From: Amarolinea aalborgensis
Lineage (GTDB): Bacteria; Chloroflexota; Anaerolineae; SSC4; Amarolineaceae
Length of the DNA stretch: 64,000 nt
Reading direction: 5' to 3'
NCBI RefSeq assembly: GCF_900491745.1
Contig: NZ_UETR01000004.1
Location: forward strand, 186,001 to 250,000
Each line of letters starts with the position of its first letter. Within the stretch, counting starts at the first letter, position 1. The notes below the pieces were generated by a model. It made no database searches. It saw only the letters and a list, made by a program, of their open reading frames with translations, and was not told the origin of the DNA. Both the position numbers and the translations under genes were made by a program. Below, piece after piece: positions 61,266-64,000 of the stretch.

Positions 61266-62540
61266 ATGCCTGTCATGACTAACGCCCATGCGCTTGTGGT
61301 TGGTATCACCGGCTACCAGCACATCAATCCACTGCCTCCTGTCGCCGATGCTCAGGAGATCCGCGATTTGCTGGTGGATCAGAACCACTGCGCGTATCCA
61401 CCGCAGAACGTACAGCTTCTGCTGGAAGAACAGGCGACCCAGGCGGGGATTCGCCAGGGACTGGCCAACCTGGCGCAGCGCGCGGATCAGGATGCGACCG
61501 TATTCATCTATTTCTCGGGTCATGGGGGTCAGATCTCGTCTGGCTCTCGCGCCGGCGCGTACCTGCTGCCGATTGATACGCGCTATCCATCGGATGAGGC
61601 CTTGGCGCTGTCGGCGATTTCGGGCGTGGAGTTTACGAACGCGCTGAACGCCCTTCAGGCTCGCAAGGTGGTGGTAGCCTTCGACTGTTGTCATGCCGCG
61701 GGCATTGGCAGCCCCAAGGACGCGCTGGCGGCGCCGACGTTCCAGGCCGGTCTACCCGACAGCTATTACGATGTTCTCAAGTCCGGCCGCGGACGCGTGA
61801 TCCTCTCATCTTCGCGCAGCAACGAGTACTCCTATGTGCTGGCGGGAGCCAAGCTCAGCCTCTTCACCACGCATCTGCTGGCCGGGCTGCGCGGCGGCGT
61901 CGTCAGCCGCGACGGCATGATCCGCATCTTCGATCTGTTCGAGTACCTGCAGCCCCGCGTGACGGCTGCCCATCCCAGCCAACACCCTATCTTCAAAGCC
62001 GAGGTAGAGGAGAACTTTCCCGTTGCACTCTACCTGGGAGGAGAGGCAGCGGACACGCCTACAAACCTGGATGACTACCGCTATGATGCTTACATCAGCT
62101 ACGTGGACGCAGATGCAGACGCCGCCTGGGTTTGGGAGACGCTGGCGCCGCGCCTGGAAGAGGCCGGCCTGCGGGTGGCAGTTTCCAACGACGTGGAAGA
62201 ACCCGGCGTGGCCCGCGTGGTCACCATCGAGCGAGGCATTCGCCAGGCCAAGCGCACCGTACTGGTCCTTTCCAACGCCTACCTGGCCAGCCACCTGGCG
62301 GACTTCGAGAATATCCTGGCCCAGACCCTGGGCATCCAGGAGGGCAGCTATCGTCTGCTGCCTGTCAAGATTGCACCGATAGATGAGAGCCGGCTGCCCG
62401 TGCGTCTCAGCATGCTGACCATGTTGGATTTCACACGGCCCGCGCGCGCCGAGCGCGAGTTTGACCGGCTCGTGCGGTCGCTGCGAGGACCGCTGCCGCG
62501 ACAGCTTCCAAATCTTACATCCGCACGCGGGCCATTTTGA
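61266..62540 (+). CDS. Caspase-like protease fused to a TIR domain
   Basis: 424 residues. Residues 5-260 form a peptidase C14 domain with catalytic His86 (FSGHGG) and Cys142 (DCCHAAG). Residues 270-410 are a TIR domain (YDAYISYVDADADAAWVWETLAPRLEEAGLRV) with the putative NAD-cleaving Glu348 (ASHLADFENIL) kept. No membrane helix. Caspase-TIR fusions are known among prokaryotic immune and cell-death proteins; here both active sites look intact. AGGAGAAGG precedes the ATG. A second TIR gene follows in the same direction. Confidence 0.92.
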   Translation: MPVMTNAHALVVGITGYQHINPLPPVADAQEIRDLLVDQNHCAYPPQNVQLLLEEQATQAGIRQGLANLAQRADQDATVFIYFSGHGGQISSGSRAGAYLLPIDTRYPSDEALALSAISGVEFTNALNALQARKVVVAFDCCHAAGIGSPKDALAAPTFQAGLPDSYYDVLKSGRGRVILSSSRSNEYSYVLAGAKLSLFTTHLLAGLRGGVVSRDGMIRIFDLFEYLQPRVTAAHPSQHPIFKAEVEENFPVALYLGGEAADTPTNLDDYRYDAYISYVDADADAAWVWETLAPRLEEAGLRVAVSNDVEEPGVARVVTIERGIRQAKRTVLVLSNAYLASHLADFENILAQTLGIQEGSYRLLPVKIAPIDESRLPVRLSMLTMLDFTRPARAEREFDRLVRSLRGPLPRQLPNLTSARGPF

Positions 62541-62565
62541 CATACGCGCGGGTTGGATGTAAGAT
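62537..62565 (+). promoter_or_regulatory. Candidate promoter for the TIR-BNR gene
   Basis: A perfect TTGACA (62537-62542) overlapping the caspase-TIR stop, 17 bp, then TAAGAT (62560-62565). It would give a leader of about 180 nt, in which no gene was seen. Confidence 0.45.
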
Positions 62566-62750
62566 CGAACAAGATAACGCGGTTTATTGTGGGAAAACGT
62601 GACATCTACAGTAACCGATTTGTGTTGTCAGCACCTCACCCCTGCATATTGCTCATGGACCGCAAGTTTGCTCCTTCCCCATCTCTAGCGGCTTGGCTGT
62701 TGGTTGACAACTGCTGCGATAGGGGCCGAGCTCAGCCGGGAGGCTTCGCG

Positions 62751-64000
62751 TGGCGAGCCAGGACAGCTTCCAGTACGACGCCTTTATCAGCTACCACCAG
62801 GCGGATGAAGAATGGGCGCATACGTGGCTTCTACCGCGCCTGGAAGCCGACGGCGTGCGGATGGTCACGGAAGCGGACTTCGAGAGCGGCAGCGCCCAGG
62901 TTGTTGAGATCGAGAGAGCGATTCGGAGCAGTCGCTGCACCGTTGCCATCCTCACCCCTGACTGGTTACGAAGCAATTGGAACAACTACGAGATCGTCCT
63001 TTCGCAGACGCAGAATCTGTCTGATCTCAAACGCAAAATCATTCCTGTCCTGCTCAAACCCTGCGAAGTGCCTTTTTTACTAAGGCACCTGGTCGTCGCC
63101 GATCTGACCGATGAGAGCAAGCGTGAGAAACGGGTGCGCGCATTGGCGCAGGATATTTTTGGCCGATCCTGGGCGCCTGCGCCCAATTTGCCGCGCCAGG
63201 GCGAGGATTGGCAGGCATTCTGGCCGCAGCTTCGGCTTTGGCTGCGCCGGCGCCAGCAGCTGGGGCGCTGGGGTGTGGCGGCGGGATTCTTCCTGCTGCT
63301 TCTTCTGCTCATGGGGCTGCAAATCGGGCCATTTCGTCCCGCTCCCGGCTGGCGCGACCTGGGTTTTCGTGGAGCAGGCGCCTACAATATCGCTCGTGTG
63401 GGCGATGCCTTGCTGGTCAGCAGCGACACGGCCAAAGGCAACTGCTTCGACGCCGTCGCCATGTGGCGCAGCACCGACGCTGGCGCCACCTGGCCGCCTG
63501 TGTCCGTGTCCGAACTCTGTTTCGACCTGGTGCGACAAGGCCAGCAGTGGGCGGCTGTGCGCGCCTTCGCCCCCACCTGGTCACCCACCCTGCCTCAGGC
63601 GCCGCCGCGCCTCTACGGCATCACCTCCGACGTTGGCGTGATCGTGAGCACAGATGCGGGGGCCGCCTGGCAGCTCGTACCATCTCCAGACTTTCCCAGG
63701 GATCCGAAATACCTGGCGGCCTCAGCCACCGACCCTAACTTGCTTATGGTGGCGCCGTACAACAAACCTGGTCTTTACCGCTCGCGCGATGGCGGAGTTA
63801 GCTTCACGCGACTAGACGGCGGCAAGACGTGTTCGAACGTAGATGCTGGTCTGACGACCCTTCCAACAGAATTCGTCGTCGGCGCTTTGCTCGCAACCGA
63901 TGCGGGTTTCATTGTCGGCAGCGACGTTCTGGATCGCCATAGCCCTGGCGCCGGCCTTTACTTGAGCCGCGATGGCGGCGACTGCTGGCAGCAGCTCGAA
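62751..64000 (+). CDS. TIR domain / membrane helix / BNR-propeller protein, 3' end outside window
   Basis: 416 codons seen and still open at the edge. GTG start with GGGAGG at good spacing. Residues 8-140 are a TIR domain (YDAFISYHQADEEWAHTWLLPRLEADGV) with the putative catalytic Glu81 (SNWNNYEIVL). A transmembrane helix (about 174-192) follows, then beta-propeller repeats of the BNR/sialidase type, each with an S-x-D-x-G-x-x-W/F box (STDAGATW, STDAGAAW, SRDGGVSF, SRDGGDCW). The TIR would be cytoplasmic and the propeller outside. It follows the caspase-TIR gene by 210 bp on the same strand. Confidence 0.88.

Noticed and set aside
1..64000. CRISPR arrays, tRNA or rRNA genes, transposases
   Set aside because: No regularly spaced repeat array, T-loop/acceptor pattern, rRNA core sequence or DDE/tyrosine recombinase motif was seen on reading both strands. 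Short structured RNAs could still be missed by eye.

Overview
The window is high-GC bacterial chromosome and most likely comes from a member of the phylum Chloroflexota (Anaerolineae/Caldilineae-like, probably a metagenome assembly). The evidence is the style of its exported proteins: a peptide-binding lipoprotein with a VKETV/VKEV-rich linker after the lipobox, several lipoproteins and secreted glycosidases with long Thr-Pro linkers, and a set of genes (DUF2207, SPFH-HTH, YciH/SUI1, RsmD with an APPQY motif) often seen in that phylum. No rRNA, tRNA, CRISPR array, phage gene or transposase was recognised. The assignment is an inference from gene content, not from a marker gene.

Layout. 1-6.2 kb: an edge-truncated membrane protein with two helix-hairpin-helix motifs, a poly-gamma-glutamate hydrolase-like protein, a TIGR00027 methyltransferase, a TauE/cupredoxin plus HMA copper-type pair, and a GH1 glycosidase overlapping a secreted carbohydrate-binding-like protein. 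6.4-13.3 kb: rsmD, a Na/Pi cotransporter and a double universal stress protein, then a four-gene DUF2207 / zinc-ribbon / coiled-coil / SPFH-HTH cluster. 13.5-18.7 kb: a peptide-type ABC importer (binding protein and two permeases, no ATPase) and a GH100-like glycosidase.

18.9-27.6 kb is a defence and toxin-antitoxin island: a SIR2-like/CHAT protease fusion whose SIR2 part has lost its catalytic Asn and His, an HD hydrolase, MntA-HepT, a one-polypeptide MmeI-like restriction-modification enzyme, PIN/DUF104, Phd/RelE, and a HigA whose HigB survives only as a C-terminal stub. 27.6-34 kb: chromate-resistance protein and MFS exporter, then a mutagenesis cassette (ImuB-like polymerase and DnaE2) behind a promoter with a palindromic SOS-like operator. 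34.3-35.3 kb: a further PIN/AbrB pair and a candidate 67-nt small RNA with its own promoter and terminator.

35.4-46.6 kb is mostly housekeeping on the minus strand (SH3 lipoprotein, YciH, SerA, ArgS, PolA, TrmD, an amino-acid-type binding protein) with an MBL hydrolase and a JAMM peptidase on the plus strand. 46.9-61.2 kb holds secreted glycosidases, an epimerase, SH3 and beta-propeller surface proteins, YigZ, an MFS exporter, a saccharopine-dehydrogenase-like reductase and a MazEF pair. One glycosidase is split from its signal peptide by a one-base shift in an 11-C tract. The right end (61.3-64 kb) carries a caspase-TIR fusion followed by a TIR-membrane-BNR-propeller protein that runs off the window; this pair and the SIR2-CHAT protein are the best candidates for an undescribed immune or cell-death system.

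A structured repeat of about 125-165 bp occurs four times in intergenic DNA (18.7, 38.1, 43.0, 54.8 kb). Other hairpin-forming and tandem repeats fill most of the longer gaps.
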